A DNA stretch of 64,000 nucleotides, from the NCBI GenBank assembly GCA_963836405.1, contig CAWIJL010000004.1:163967-227966 (forward strand). Reading direction: 5' to 3'. Of the stretch, positions 1-7,713 are shown in pieces (the first letter of the stretch is position 1; each line of letters opens with the position of its first letter). Below the pieces are notes generated by a model that ran no database searches, had not been told where the DNA came from, and was given only the letters and a program-made list of their open reading frames with translations. The DNA comes from CAWIJJ01 sp963836405 (GTDB taxonomy: Bacteria; Acidobacteriota; Terriglobia; Bryobacterales; Bryobacteraceae). Made by a program: the position numbers and the translations under genes.

Positions 1-2326
1 GGAGCCGATTCCGGCAATGGCGATGAGCAGTGCCAGTCCCGCGAAGAGCGAGAACATCTGCGTGAGCGTTCGCGGGGACGCAATGGCATCGGCGCGGGCC
101 TGTTCCAGCGATTCGAACCAGGTGAAGGCCATTTCGGGATCGACCTCGCGGATGGCGCGGCGCACCATGCCGGAAATGGCGGCGGGGTCGCCCTGCGCGC
201 GGACCAGGATTGCGCCGGGACGCGGCTCCTGGGCAAGCGGAACGTAGACCTGCGAGGGGGCTTCCCGGGCGGGGCCGAATTCGCGGGTATCCGCCACCAC
301 GCCGACGATCTCCATCCAGTGTTCGCCGTCGAACGAGATGCGCCGGCCGAGGGGATCCCGGGAGCCCCAGCGTTTCAAGGCGGCGCCTCGCGTGATGAGG
401 GCGACCAGGGGCGAATCCGCCTGGTCCGACTCGAGGATGCCGCGGCCGGCAAGCACGGGAATTCCGAGCGTGCGCAGATAGGCGGGGCTGACGGCCCTCG
501 ACAGCTTGATGGGCAACTGGTCCGCGGCGGCTCCCGCTTCGCCCTGAACCTGCATCCGCTGGGCGGGGAAATCTGCCCGCACCAGGTTGGGATTGAGCGG
601 AAAGCCCGAGGAGATGGATGCCGAGACCACGCCGGGCTGCGCTTCGAGCTTCTGCAGGAGGCGCCGATCCAGACTGCGGAACTGTTCGGGCTCGCGCAGC
701 CGCGACCAGTTGGGCATCAGGCCCACGGCCAGCACGCGGTCGGTGGCGAATCCGGTCTGCACGTTGGCCAGGCGGACGAAGCTGCGCAGCATCAGGCCCG
801 CGCCCACCAGCAGAATAAACGAAAACGCAACCTGGGCGGCGATGAGCGCGCTGCGCAGCAGATCGCGGCGGACGCCGGCGCGGCTGTTCTCCTTGAGGCC
901 GCCCGCCAGATCGCGGCGAGAGTAGAGGGCGGCCACGGACCCGAACAGAACGCTGGTGCCGGTAGCGCACAGGGCGGCAAAGCCGAGCACCCATCCGTTG
1001 ACGGCGATCTCGCGCGCGCGGGGCGTAAACTCGCCGGCGAAAAGGGTGAGCAGGCGCACGCTGCCGTAGGCGAAGAGAATCCCGATGCCTGCCGCCAGCA
1101 GTCCCATGATGAGGCTCTCGGTGAGCAACTGGCGGAGAAGGCGGCCGCCGCCGGCGCCGACCGCGGTGCGGATCGCCAGTTCCGACTCGCGGCGCGACAT
1201 GCGGGCGAGGATCAGGTTGGCGACGTTGGCGCATGCGATCAGCAGCACGAATCCGGCGGCGCCGGCGAGCACGAGGAACAGACCGCGGGCGCGTTTCGTC
1301 AGGTCGTCCCTCAGCAGGCTGGCAGTGGCGCTGTAGCCGAGTTCGGCCGGATATGAGCGCGGATCGTCCTGTTGAAACTGGCGGGCGAGTCCCGCCATAT
1401 CGCGCCGACACAGTTCGAGATCGGCGTCCGGTTTGAGGCGCGCGAAGACATTCATCATGCGGGCGGTGCGGTCCTCGACCATGCGCGGGCTGGAGCGGGT
1501 GGGGCACGATGTCGTGGTCATATAAACATCGTTCTCATCCGGGTATTGCGGGATGGGCGGGAGCACGCCGATCACGGTATGCGGCCGGTCGTTCATCTTG
1601 TAAACGCGGCCGACGATGTTGGGGTCGGCGCGTTCGTGGCTGCGCCAGAACTCGTAGCTCAAAACCAGGACGGCGGGTGCGCCCGGGCGGTCGTCCTCTT
1701 CGACGAAGGTGCGGCCGAGCAGCGGCCGGATGCCGAAGAAATCGAAGAATCCGGCCGAGACCACGCCGGTGCGGACGCGAACGGCATCCTCTCCGGCAAA
1801 CAGCGTGAAAGCCATGCCGTGATATTCGACCAGGCCGGCGAGGGTGTGTGCCTTGCGTCGGTAGTCGGCGATCTCTTTGGGAGAGAAATTCAGGTTCTCG
1901 AGACCCGCCTTCGCCGCGGGCTGCCGCAGAACCACCAGCCGGTCGCCCCGGGAATACGGCAGAGGCTGACAACAGAACGGCGCTGATGGCGGTAAAGATG
2001 GAAGAGTTGACGCCGATGGCGAGTCCGAGTATGAGGACGGCGGCCGCCGTGAAGCCCGGGTTGCGGCGCATCATGCGCAGGGCATAGCGGGCGTCGCGTG
2101 CGAAGACGCCGAAGTGCTCCCGCGGCGCCATGCGGAAGATGTCGGCCACGGTGGTCCACCACATTCGCATGAGCCCGAGCGTGCCGCCGGAGCGCTCGGT
2201 ATCGCTGCGCTGGGCGCGGAAGGTCTCTTCCATGTCACTGCCGAAATCGCGCTGGAAATCGAACGGCAGGATGCGCAGGAGAGCGGCGTAGACGCGGTCG
2301 GACAGTGGTTGCTTGCGGGGAGTCAT
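1..2326 (-). pseudogene. ADOP-family MacB-like ABC transporter permease, frameshifted and cut by the window edge
   Basis: A leftward gene starting at the ATG at 2326 and running off the left edge. The first ~120 codons show the ADOP N-terminal segment (LLRILPFDFQRDFGSDMEE) and the first FtsX-type membrane helix (AAVLILGLAIGVNSSIFTAI). Near 1969 one extra base shifts the frame. In the other frame the protein continues as QPLPYSRGDRLVVLRQP through a MacB-like periplasmic domain and the later FtsX helices, still open at position 1 (QMFSLFAGLALLIAIAGIGS). Acidobacterial duplicated orphan permeases are typically ~800 residues and sit behind a padR gene, as here with a 10-nt gap. Substrate unknown. 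A single-base indel could be decay or a sequencing error; otherwise the reading frame looks conserved. Confidence 0.85.
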
Positions 2327-2336
2327 GGCATTCTCC

Positions 2337-2687
2337 TCAGACCGGCCGGAAGGCCTTGATCAGCCGCTTGGAGCGCGCCCGGGCCAGCAGCTTTTCGAGG
2401 CGCTGCGCTTCGCTCACCGCGACGGCGCGGCCTTCGGCGGTCAACTGGTAGTAGCGTCGGCGGGAGTCGTCGTCCTCGGCCGCGGGGCGTGTGGTGAGCT
2501 CCACGATGAGGCCGTCGTTGAGGAGGCGTTTGATAATGCCGTAGAGCGTTCCGGTGCTGAGCTGGACTTCGCCTTCGGTCTGGGAGGCCACCTCCTTGAG
2601 AATGGCGTAACCGTGTTTTTCACCGTCCGCCAAAGCGAGCAGGACGTGAAACATGGCCGCGGTGAGCGGGGATTGCGCATCGGACAC
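2337..2687 (-). CDS. PadR-family transcriptional regulator
   Basis: A 116-residue protein with the PadR winged-helix signature: a hydrophobic first helix (MFHVLLALADGEKHGYAI), then QLSTGTLYGIIKRLLNDGLI as the recognition-helix and wing region, and RRRYYQLTAEGRA in the second wing. The length fits the short PadR-like class that pairs with ADOP permeases in Acidobacteria. It lies directly upstream of the permease on the same strand with 10 nt between them, so the two are probably co-transcribed and the regulator probably represses its own operon. A strong minus-strand promoter overlapped by an inverted repeat lies just upstream. The inducing ligand cannot be inferred. Confidence 0.9.
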   Translation of the reverse strand: MSDAQSPLTAAMFHVLLALADGEKHGYAILKEVASQTEGEVQLSTGTLYGIIKRLLNDGLIVELTTRPAAEDDDSRRRYYQLTAEGRAVAVSEAQRLEKLLARARSKRLIKAFRPV

Positions 2688-2723
2688 GTTGGATTCCCTC
2701 CGGCCGGATATACCGGCTCTAGC

Positions 2724-2766
2724 TACATTGCGAGTAACTATATCGCAAGCCGATGTATTCCGTCAA
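2724..2766 (-). promoter_or_regulatory. Promoter and probable operator of the padR-permease operon
   Basis: Reading the minus strand, TTGACG (2766-2761) and TATAGT (2742-2737) are separated by 18 bases, a good sigma70-type promoter for padR. An inverted repeat TTGCGA (2728-2733) / TCGCAA (2743-2748) with a 9-base spacer covers the -10 element, and outer half-sites TACAT (2724-2728) and ATGTA (2753-2757) frame it. ATGT/ACAT half-sites are typical of PadR operators, so autorepression is the natural inference. Confidence 0.6.
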
Positions 2767-2841
2767 GACATTTGTTATTTGTTATCTCGCGACGGGTCTA
2801 TCCCGTATTGTTCCGGTCAGCGCATTCGGGAAGGGCCGGCG

Positions 2842-3501
2842 ATGGCTATAATTCAGCAGATGGTGAGGGAGAGCGTGGAAGAACTGCTGGATGGGGGGAA
2901 CGTTCCGCGGAAGGTAGCGGAGCTGGCGTACCGGGACCTGGCGCGCATCCACCGCTGTCTCGGCGATACGCGGTGCATCGTGCGGGCGATTCAGGGCGAC
3001 CGCCTGCCGGTGCGGCGGATTCTCGATATCGGATGCGCCAACGGTACGGTTTTGCGGGATGTGCAGCGGCGGCTGGGGGTGGAAGCGGTGGGAGTGGATT
3101 TGCAGCCGCTGCCGCCGTGCGGGCCGTTCCCGATTGTTCAGGCGGATGCGGTGCGCGATCCGCTGCCGAAGGCCGACGTCGCCTATTCGATGCACACGGG
3201 GCATCATCTAACGGAGGCCGATTTCGCGGGGCTGATCAGGAACGTGGGTCGCTACTGCCGGAGGTTTGTGATCCTGGACCTGGTGAGGCATCCCCTTCCG
3301 CTGGCGCTGTTCCGCGCTTTTGTGGCGCCGTTCATTTCGCGGCTGAACGTGGTGGACGGGGTAACGTCGGTGCGGCGGTCGTTCACCCCGGGCGAATTCC
3401 GCGCGATGGTGCACGGGGCGCTGGCGGGCACGGGCGGAGAGTTCCGGCACCGGGTGGCCCCGTTTTACATCCGGCAGGTCGTCGATATCCGTTATCGATA
3501 G
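2842..3501 (+). CDS. Class I SAM-dependent methyltransferase
   Basis: A 219-residue protein if started at the ATG at 2842, which has a purine-rich GGGAAGGG stretch upstream; a longer frame begins at 2653 but would run through the padR promoter region. The SAM-binding glycine motif is ILDIGCANGT, followed by an acidic strand end (GVDLQ) and the post-II region DVAYSMHTGHHL. The C-terminal part (VILDLVRHPLPLALF, then TSVRRSFTPGEF) matches the small methyltransferases often found near type III polyketide synthases, although no such synthase is present here. It is divergent from padR and shares its ~150-nt upstream region. The methyl acceptor is unknown. Confidence 0.75.
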   Translation: MAIIQQMVRESVEELLDGGNVPRKVAELAYRDLARIHRCLGDTRCIVRAIQGDRLPVRRILDIGCANGTVLRDVQRRLGVEAVGVDLQPLPPCGPFPIVQADAVRDPLPKADVAYSMHTGHHLTEADFAGLIRNVGRYCRRFVILDLVRHPLPLALFRAFVAPFISRLNVVDGVTSVRRSFTPGEFRAMVHGALAGTGGEFRHRVAPFYIRQVVDIRYR

Positions 3502-3680
3502 TACGTCACTTGCGGCCGCCAAGCAGAGAGTGACGGGTTTTGATGCCACGTCCGGACGCCCGAAGTCACTATGCTGTAGATTGCAGGGCCGGGGTCCTCA
3601 ACGAGGCTCTCGGCCGGTCGGTGGGAGCGACGATTCGTGCGTCGCCCCACCTGACTACAGCGACAGGAAGGAGGTTGAAC

Positions 3681-4667
3681 ATGCCCGTGAAAGATCACTT
3701 GGACCGCCTCATGAAGGTGGGTAAAAACTTTTGGAACGGATTCACCATCAGCGCCCCGGTGGGCGACTGGGCCAAAGGCGCGAAGAACGTCCATGACGAC
3801 GTCGAGACGGTTCAACTCCTGCTGGAGTACGTCTCCCAGAAAAGCGGCAGAAAGGAATTCAATCCCAAGGGGATTGATGGCGAGATATCCCGGATTGCTG
3901 GAAAGTCCAGCACTGTTAAGGCGGTCCACGCCTTTCAGCGCACGTTTATGGGACACTCCGACGGGCTCGTGGAACCCGAAGGGCGCACCCTGCAAAAGCT
4001 GCGGGAGGCCGTCCAAGGCGTGTCGAGCACGGACAAATCAACGGCTGAATCGGTAATGAAGGCAGCGCATCCCGGCGACGGCAAGCCACCCTGGCTGAAC
4101 GCGTTCAATGGACTCAAGGTCTTCAGTCCGTTGACACTGCTTCCCAGCGCCCGCTCGCCGCAACCCGAGTGGATCTCGATCGCCGAAAAGGAATTGGGAC
4201 AAACGGAGGTGGCCGGTAAGAAGCACAACGAACGGATCATCGAGTACCATGCGACCACCGGCGGAGCTACGACCGATGAGAACCCCTGGTGTGCCAGTTT
4301 CGTGAACTGGGTCCTGACGCAGTCCGGGTTTGAAGGAGCGGGTTCGGCGTGGACCCACGACTGGAAAAAGTGGGGTGACGGATTGCCAAAACCGGCAGTG
4401 GGATCCGTGGCATTCATCGACTGGGGCAAGATAGACCCGACTAAGAACGGCAAGGGCCACGTGGGCTTCGTAGTTGGGAAAACGGCCAAGAACCGGATCG
4501 TTCTTCTCGGCGGCAATCAGAGCGACCAAGTCAGATACACGGCATTCAAGGAGTCCTACATTCAGACATACCGGGTGCCAAAGGGCTACAAGCCAAGTCC
4601 CAACCTTTACGACCTACCAATCCTGCAGGTGTCGGAGGATGGCGGTGCCTTCACCGCGACACGTTAA
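3681..4667 (+). CDS. TIGR02594-type (CHAP/NlpC-like) peptidase with N-terminal peptidoglycan-binding-like region
   Basis: The start at 3681 is supported by AAGGAGG at 3668-3674; the open frame extends further upstream without such a site. The 328-residue protein has two parts. The first ~140 residues contain a stretch resembling a peptidoglycan-binding domain (VETVQLLLEYVSQ, then VKAVHAFQRTFMG). The C-terminal part is the TIGR02594 fold: NPWCASFVNWVLTQSG carries the catalytic Cys and GHVGFVVGK the His. Such enzymes cleave cell-wall peptides and occur as phage endolysins, secreted hydrolases or type VI effectors. No signal peptide is seen and no secretion or immunity gene is adjacent, so the role (lysis, remodelling or effector) is open. 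Confidence 0.75.
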   Translation: MPVKDHLDRLMKVGKNFWNGFTISAPVGDWAKGAKNVHDDVETVQLLLEYVSQKSGRKEFNPKGIDGEISRIAGKSSTVKAVHAFQRTFMGHSDGLVEPEGRTLQKLREAVQGVSSTDKSTAESVMKAAHPGDGKPPWLNAFNGLKVFSPLTLLPSARSPQPEWISIAEKELGQTEVAGKKHNERIIEYHATTGGATTDENPWCASFVNWVLTQSGFEGAGSAWTHDWKKWGDGLPKPAVGSVAFIDWGKIDPTKNGKGHVGFVVGKTAKNRIVLLGGNQSDQVRYTAFKESYIQTYRVPKGYKPSPNLYDLPILQVSEDGGAFTATR

Positions 4668-4726
4668 CCGAAAGCTCTCAGCCCGCGTGGCTAGCCTGCG
4701 CACCCGGGTGGAAAATACAGGCTGTT

Positions 4727-5275
4727 ATGATCAAACAGATTGTGGTGAAACTTGTTGCCCTGGCCGCCTTCACCGTGATGGCGGGATGCACCTCTACCCC
4801 CGACGCACCTTCCGCCGGGCAGGCGCGAAGCAGCCCGGCTCCTGAAGCGCCGGCAGCCGGGCAGGCGCCAGCCGGCTCAGCGTCCGCAGCCTCTCCCGCC
4901 CAGCAGGCGCAAAGCACCCCGGGCACGGCGGCTTCGGACGTCTTGCGCTTCACACGCGAGGAAAACGGCCGTCGTCAAAGCCTGGAGTTGCGCAAGCGCG
5001 ACGCGGGCGAATTCGAGGCCACGATCTCGATCGCGGGTGTCTGCGCACGCGCTGAGGCGGGCCCCGCCAAAGCCGTCAAACCGGAAGGCGACGGCGAGGT
5101 CGAAGTGGATCCTGATGGCGAAGGGCACCCGACCGATTCCTTCGTCCTGACCGCTCGGGACAAGTGCCGCATACTCATCCGATTGGCGGCTCCTGAACGC
5201 GACTATGCCTGGCTGCGGGAATCGGACTGCACGAGCGCCTGTTCGTTGAGCAATAAAGCACTGATCCGGAAGTGA
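4727..5275 (+). CDS. Putative lipoprotein, Pro/Ala-rich linker plus small unknown domain
   Basis: A 182-residue protein starting MIKQIVVKLVALAAFTVMAG followed by Cys21: a charged start, hydrophobic core and VMAGC lipobox, so it should be lipidated and membrane-anchored. Residues ~25-70 are a low-complexity Ala/Pro/Ser/Gln linker containing repeated AGQA units, with matching repeats in the DNA around 4817-4867. The remaining ~110 residues are a compact domain with four cysteines (VCARAE, DKCRIL, DCTSACSL) that I do not recognise; the pairs may form disulfides in the periplasm. It starts 59 nt after the peptidase gene and could be co-transcribed with it, but no functional link can be shown. Confidence 0.65.
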   Translation: MIKQIVVKLVALAAFTVMAGCTSTPDAPSAGQARSSPAPEAPAAGQAPAGSASAASPAQQAQSTPGTAASDVLRFTREENGRRQSLELRKRDAGEFEATISIAGVCARAEAGPAKAVKPEGDGEVEVDPDGEGHPTDSFVLTARDKCRILIRLAAPERDYAWLRESDCTSACSLSNKALIRK

Positions 5276-5421
5276 GAACATCCGGGTCAGCCGCCTCCAT
5301 TTTCGCAGCGGGAGCCGCGAGATCCGGTGGTTTCACGAACGCGCCCGGGAAGCGTGCCATGTCCCTCCGTGCCCATACGCAGCCAGCCGGGGCCGGGCGG
5401 CTGAAGGACCGGGATTAGCAC

Positions 5422-5450
5422 TTTCGCATTTTTCGAGGCCGCGCTACAAT
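5422..5450 (+). promoter_or_regulatory. Candidate promoter of the rimP-nusA-infB operon
   Basis: TACAAT at 5445-5450 is a good -10 hexamer, with a weak -35 candidate TTTCGC at 5422-5427 at 17-base spacing. It lies about 25 bases before the rimP leader hairpin, the expected place for the operon promoter. Confidence 0.45.
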
Positions 5451-5474
5451 GGGGTTGGATGTCGGAGCCAACCA

Positions 5475-5496
5475 GTGGGCGAAAGCCCACTTTTTT
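5475..5496 (+). ncRNA. rimP leader hairpin
   Basis: A perfect 6-bp stem GTGGGC (5475-5480) / GCCCAC (5485-5490) closes a GAAA tetraloop and is followed by six T residues (5491-5496), only 20 nt before the rimP start. The same hairpin-plus-T form directly in front of rimP is known as the rimP leader motif in several phyla. It looks like an intrinsic terminator and may attenuate the operon, whose second product, NusA, acts on termination. Confidence 0.7.
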
Positions 5497-5516
5497 GTTG
5501 GTTTTCACACGGAACG

Positions 5517-5981
5517 ATGCGGGAAGCGGCAGCGTCCAAAATCGAAGAGATCGCTCAGCGCGTGGCTGAGTCCGAAGGCTTGGAAGTGGTCGAGGTGGAA
5601 GTGAAGGGCGGGGGGAATCAGCGCTTCGTGCGCATCTCGATCGACAAGCCGGACGGGGTTTCACACGCCGATTGCGAGCTTGTTTCACAGCAGGTGGGGA
5701 CCATTTTAGATGTGGAGGACGTACTCCCCGGAGGTCGCTACACTCTCGAAGTGAGCTCCCCCGGGGTGGAACGGAAGCTTCTCAAGCCGCGGGATTTCGA
5801 ACGGTTTCGGGGAAAGAAGGCCAAAATCACGCTGCGCGGCGATCTGGAAGGCCGCCGCACGTGGGAAGGCACACTGGCGGGACTGGAAGACGGCGCAGTG
5901 GCGCTCGAGGTCGAGCCGGGCCGGATGCTGCGATTTCCTTTCGAACAGGTGCACAAGGCGAACCTGAAATTCGAGTGGTAG
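5517..5981 (+). CDS. rimP: Ribosome maturation factor RimP
   Basis: A 154-residue protein when started at the ATG at 5517; an upstream GTG at 5475 lies inside the leader hairpin and is unlikely. RimP family features are visible in order: the N-terminal alpha/beta domain (KIEEIAQRVAESEGLEVVEV, VRISIDKPDGVSHADCE), the LDVEDVLPGGRYTLEVSSPG motif, and the C-terminal SH3-like barrel (ERFRGKKAKITL, AVALEVEPG). RimP binds free 30S subunits and is needed for their maturation. It is the first gene of the operon, 55 nt ahead of nusA, and belongs functionally with infB and rbfA further along. Confidence 0.95.
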   Translation: MREAAASKIEEIAQRVAESEGLEVVEVEVKGGGNQRFVRISIDKPDGVSHADCELVSQQVGTILDVEDVLPGGRYTLEVSSPGVERKLLKPRDFERFRGKKAKITLRGDLEGRRTWEGTLAGLEDGAVALEVEPGRMLRFPFEQVHKANLKFEW

Positions 5982-6036
5982 CCGCGCTGGAAGAAACGCA
6001 CACACCAGGGAAACTATTGGACGCAAAGAGGGCACT

Positions 6037-7680
6037 TTGGAAACGATTTTTCAGTCCATCGAGATACTGAGCAAGGAAAAAGGCATCGATCCGCAGATCG
6101 TGCTGGACGCGGTCAAGGACGCCATGCTGATCGCGGCGCGCAAGCACTACCGCACTAACGAAGACTACATCGCGGACATGGACCCGAAGACCGGGGCGAT
6201 CAGTCTGTACGCCGTCAAGAAGGCGGTGGAGGCGGTGGAGGATCCGGTCCACGAAATGACCCTGGGTGAGGCGCGTCGGGTGGATCCGGCGGCGGAAATC
6301 GGTTCCGAGATCCGGATTCCGAAGAACACCGATGCGCTCGGGCGGATTTCCGCGCAGACGGCGAAGCAGGTGATTTTTCAGAAGGTTCGGGAAGCCGAGC
6401 GGGAGACGGTATACAACGAATATTCGGGACGCGCGGGCGAACTGGTGAACTGCACAATCAAGCGCGTGGAGGGTCCGGATTACATTCTGGACCTGGGGAA
6501 GACCGAGGCCAAGCTGCCGAAGAAGGAACAATCGCGCCTGGAAAGCTACAGCGTGGGGGATCGGGTGCGGTGCGTGATCAAGCTGGTGGACAAGGGCAGC
6601 AAGGGTCCGGGTGTGCTGGTATCGCGCGCGGCGCCGGAGCTGGTGATGCGGCTGTTCGAACAGGAAGTTCCGGAAATCTACGACGGGACGGTATCGATCC
6701 GCGGCTGCGCCCGGGAAGCGGGCGAGCGCACCAAGATCGCGGTACAGAGCCGGGACCGGGACGTGGACAGTGTGGGCGCCTGCGTGGGCATGAAGGGCAT
6801 GCGGGTGCAGTCGATCATTCGGGAACTGCGCGGCGAGAAGATCGACATCATCGAATATTCGGAAGACTCGGTGGGATTCGCGACGCACGCGCTGAGTCCG
6901 GCCAAGGTGAGCCGCATCACGGTGATCGACCCGGTCGAGAAACACATGGAAGTGATCGTGGACGATTCCCAGCTTTCGCTCGCCATCGGCAAGAAGGGAC
7001 AGAACGTGCGGCTGGCGGCCAAGCTGCTGGGGTGGAAAATCGACATCAAGAGCGAGGAAGAGAAGCGGCAGGAAGTGGAATCGCAGATGGCGGCGCTGGT
7101 GGCGCCGGGCGCGCCGGTCTCGGTGCTGATCGATTACGGGCTGGAAGAAAAGGTGATGGAAAAGCTGCTCGAGGCGGCGGTTGGGACGATCGAGAAGCTG
7201 GGCGGGATGACACCGGAAGAGCTGGAGGACATTCAGGGCATCGGGCCCAAGGATGTGGAGCAGATCCAGACGGCGGTGAATGCCTATTACAGCCAGTTCG
7301 AGGAGAACGAGGGGAGCGAGAACCCGGAGGAGACGCAGCCGGAAGCCACGCCGGTAGCGGCCGATTTCAACGCAACGGCGGAGGAACTGGCGGAGATGCA
7401 GGGGACCGATACGGGCTCGCTCGACACCGAGCCGGGTCCGGCGGGGATGCCGGACGAACTGACGGAAACCGAGTATCCGCCGGGAACGTTGTACGATCCG
7501 GAGAGTCCGGAAGAGCGGTTCGAGCCGGGCAGTGAGCAGGCCGAAGCAAAATCAGAGGAAGCCGGGGAAAGCTTTGATACCATAGGAGACGCGGGTTCCC
7601 CCACTCACAAACAGTCCGAGGCAGCCGACCTCGAAGGCGACGGTTCCGGGGAAGGCGCCGAGGAACAGGACGGCCGGTAG
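6037..7680 (+). CDS. nusA: Transcription termination/antitermination factor NusA
   Basis: A 547-residue protein with a probable TTG start at 6037 (first residues METIFQSIEILSKEKGIDP). The N-terminal RNA-polymerase-binding domain covers ~1-125; the S1 domain ~130-200 (GELVNCTIKRVEGPDYILDL); KH1 and KH2 ~230-345 (GACVGMKGMRVQSIIREL; LAIGKKGQNVRLAAKLLGWK); and a helix-hairpin-helix-like segment ~385-415 (EELEDIQGIGPKDVEQI). The last ~130 residues are acidic and low in complexity, an extension beyond the core NusA. It modulates pausing, termination and antitermination and here sits between rimP and infB in the classic order. Confidence 0.95.
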   Translation: METIFQSIEILSKEKGIDPQIVLDAVKDAMLIAARKHYRTNEDYIADMDPKTGAISLYAVKKAVEAVEDPVHEMTLGEARRVDPAAEIGSEIRIPKNTDALGRISAQTAKQVIFQKVREAERETVYNEYSGRAGELVNCTIKRVEGPDYILDLGKTEAKLPKKEQSRLESYSVGDRVRCVIKLVDKGSKGPGVLVSRAAPELVMRLFEQEVPEIYDGTVSIRGCAREAGERTKIAVQSRDRDVDSVGACVGMKGMRVQSIIRELRGEKIDIIEYSEDSVGFATHALSPAKVSRITVIDPVEKHMEVIVDDSQLSLAIGKKGQNVRLAAKLLGWKIDIKSEEEKRQEVESQMAALVAPGAPVSVLIDYGLEEKVMEKLLEAAVGTIEKLGGMTPEELEDIQGIGPKDVEQIQTAVNAYYSQFEENEGSENPEETQPEATPVAADFNATAEELAEMQGTDTGSLDTEPGPAGMPDELTETEYPPGTLYDPESPEERFEPGSEQAEAKSEEAGESFDTIGDAGSPTHKQSEAADLEGDGSGEGAEEQDGR

Positions 7681-7713
7681 GAGCGTCTCCGCAAGAAGCA
7701 GATTGCTTTATCT

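Noticed and set aside
319..1356. A 345-codon plus-strand frame at the left edge
   Set aside because: It lies opposite the frame of the permease, whose FtsX helices are clear; the plus-strand translation is Ala/Gly/Glu-rich without motifs.
5475..5516. An upstream GTG start for rimP
   Set aside because: The GTG is the first stem strand of the leader hairpin, and the added residues (GESPLFCWFSHGT) are not RimP-like.
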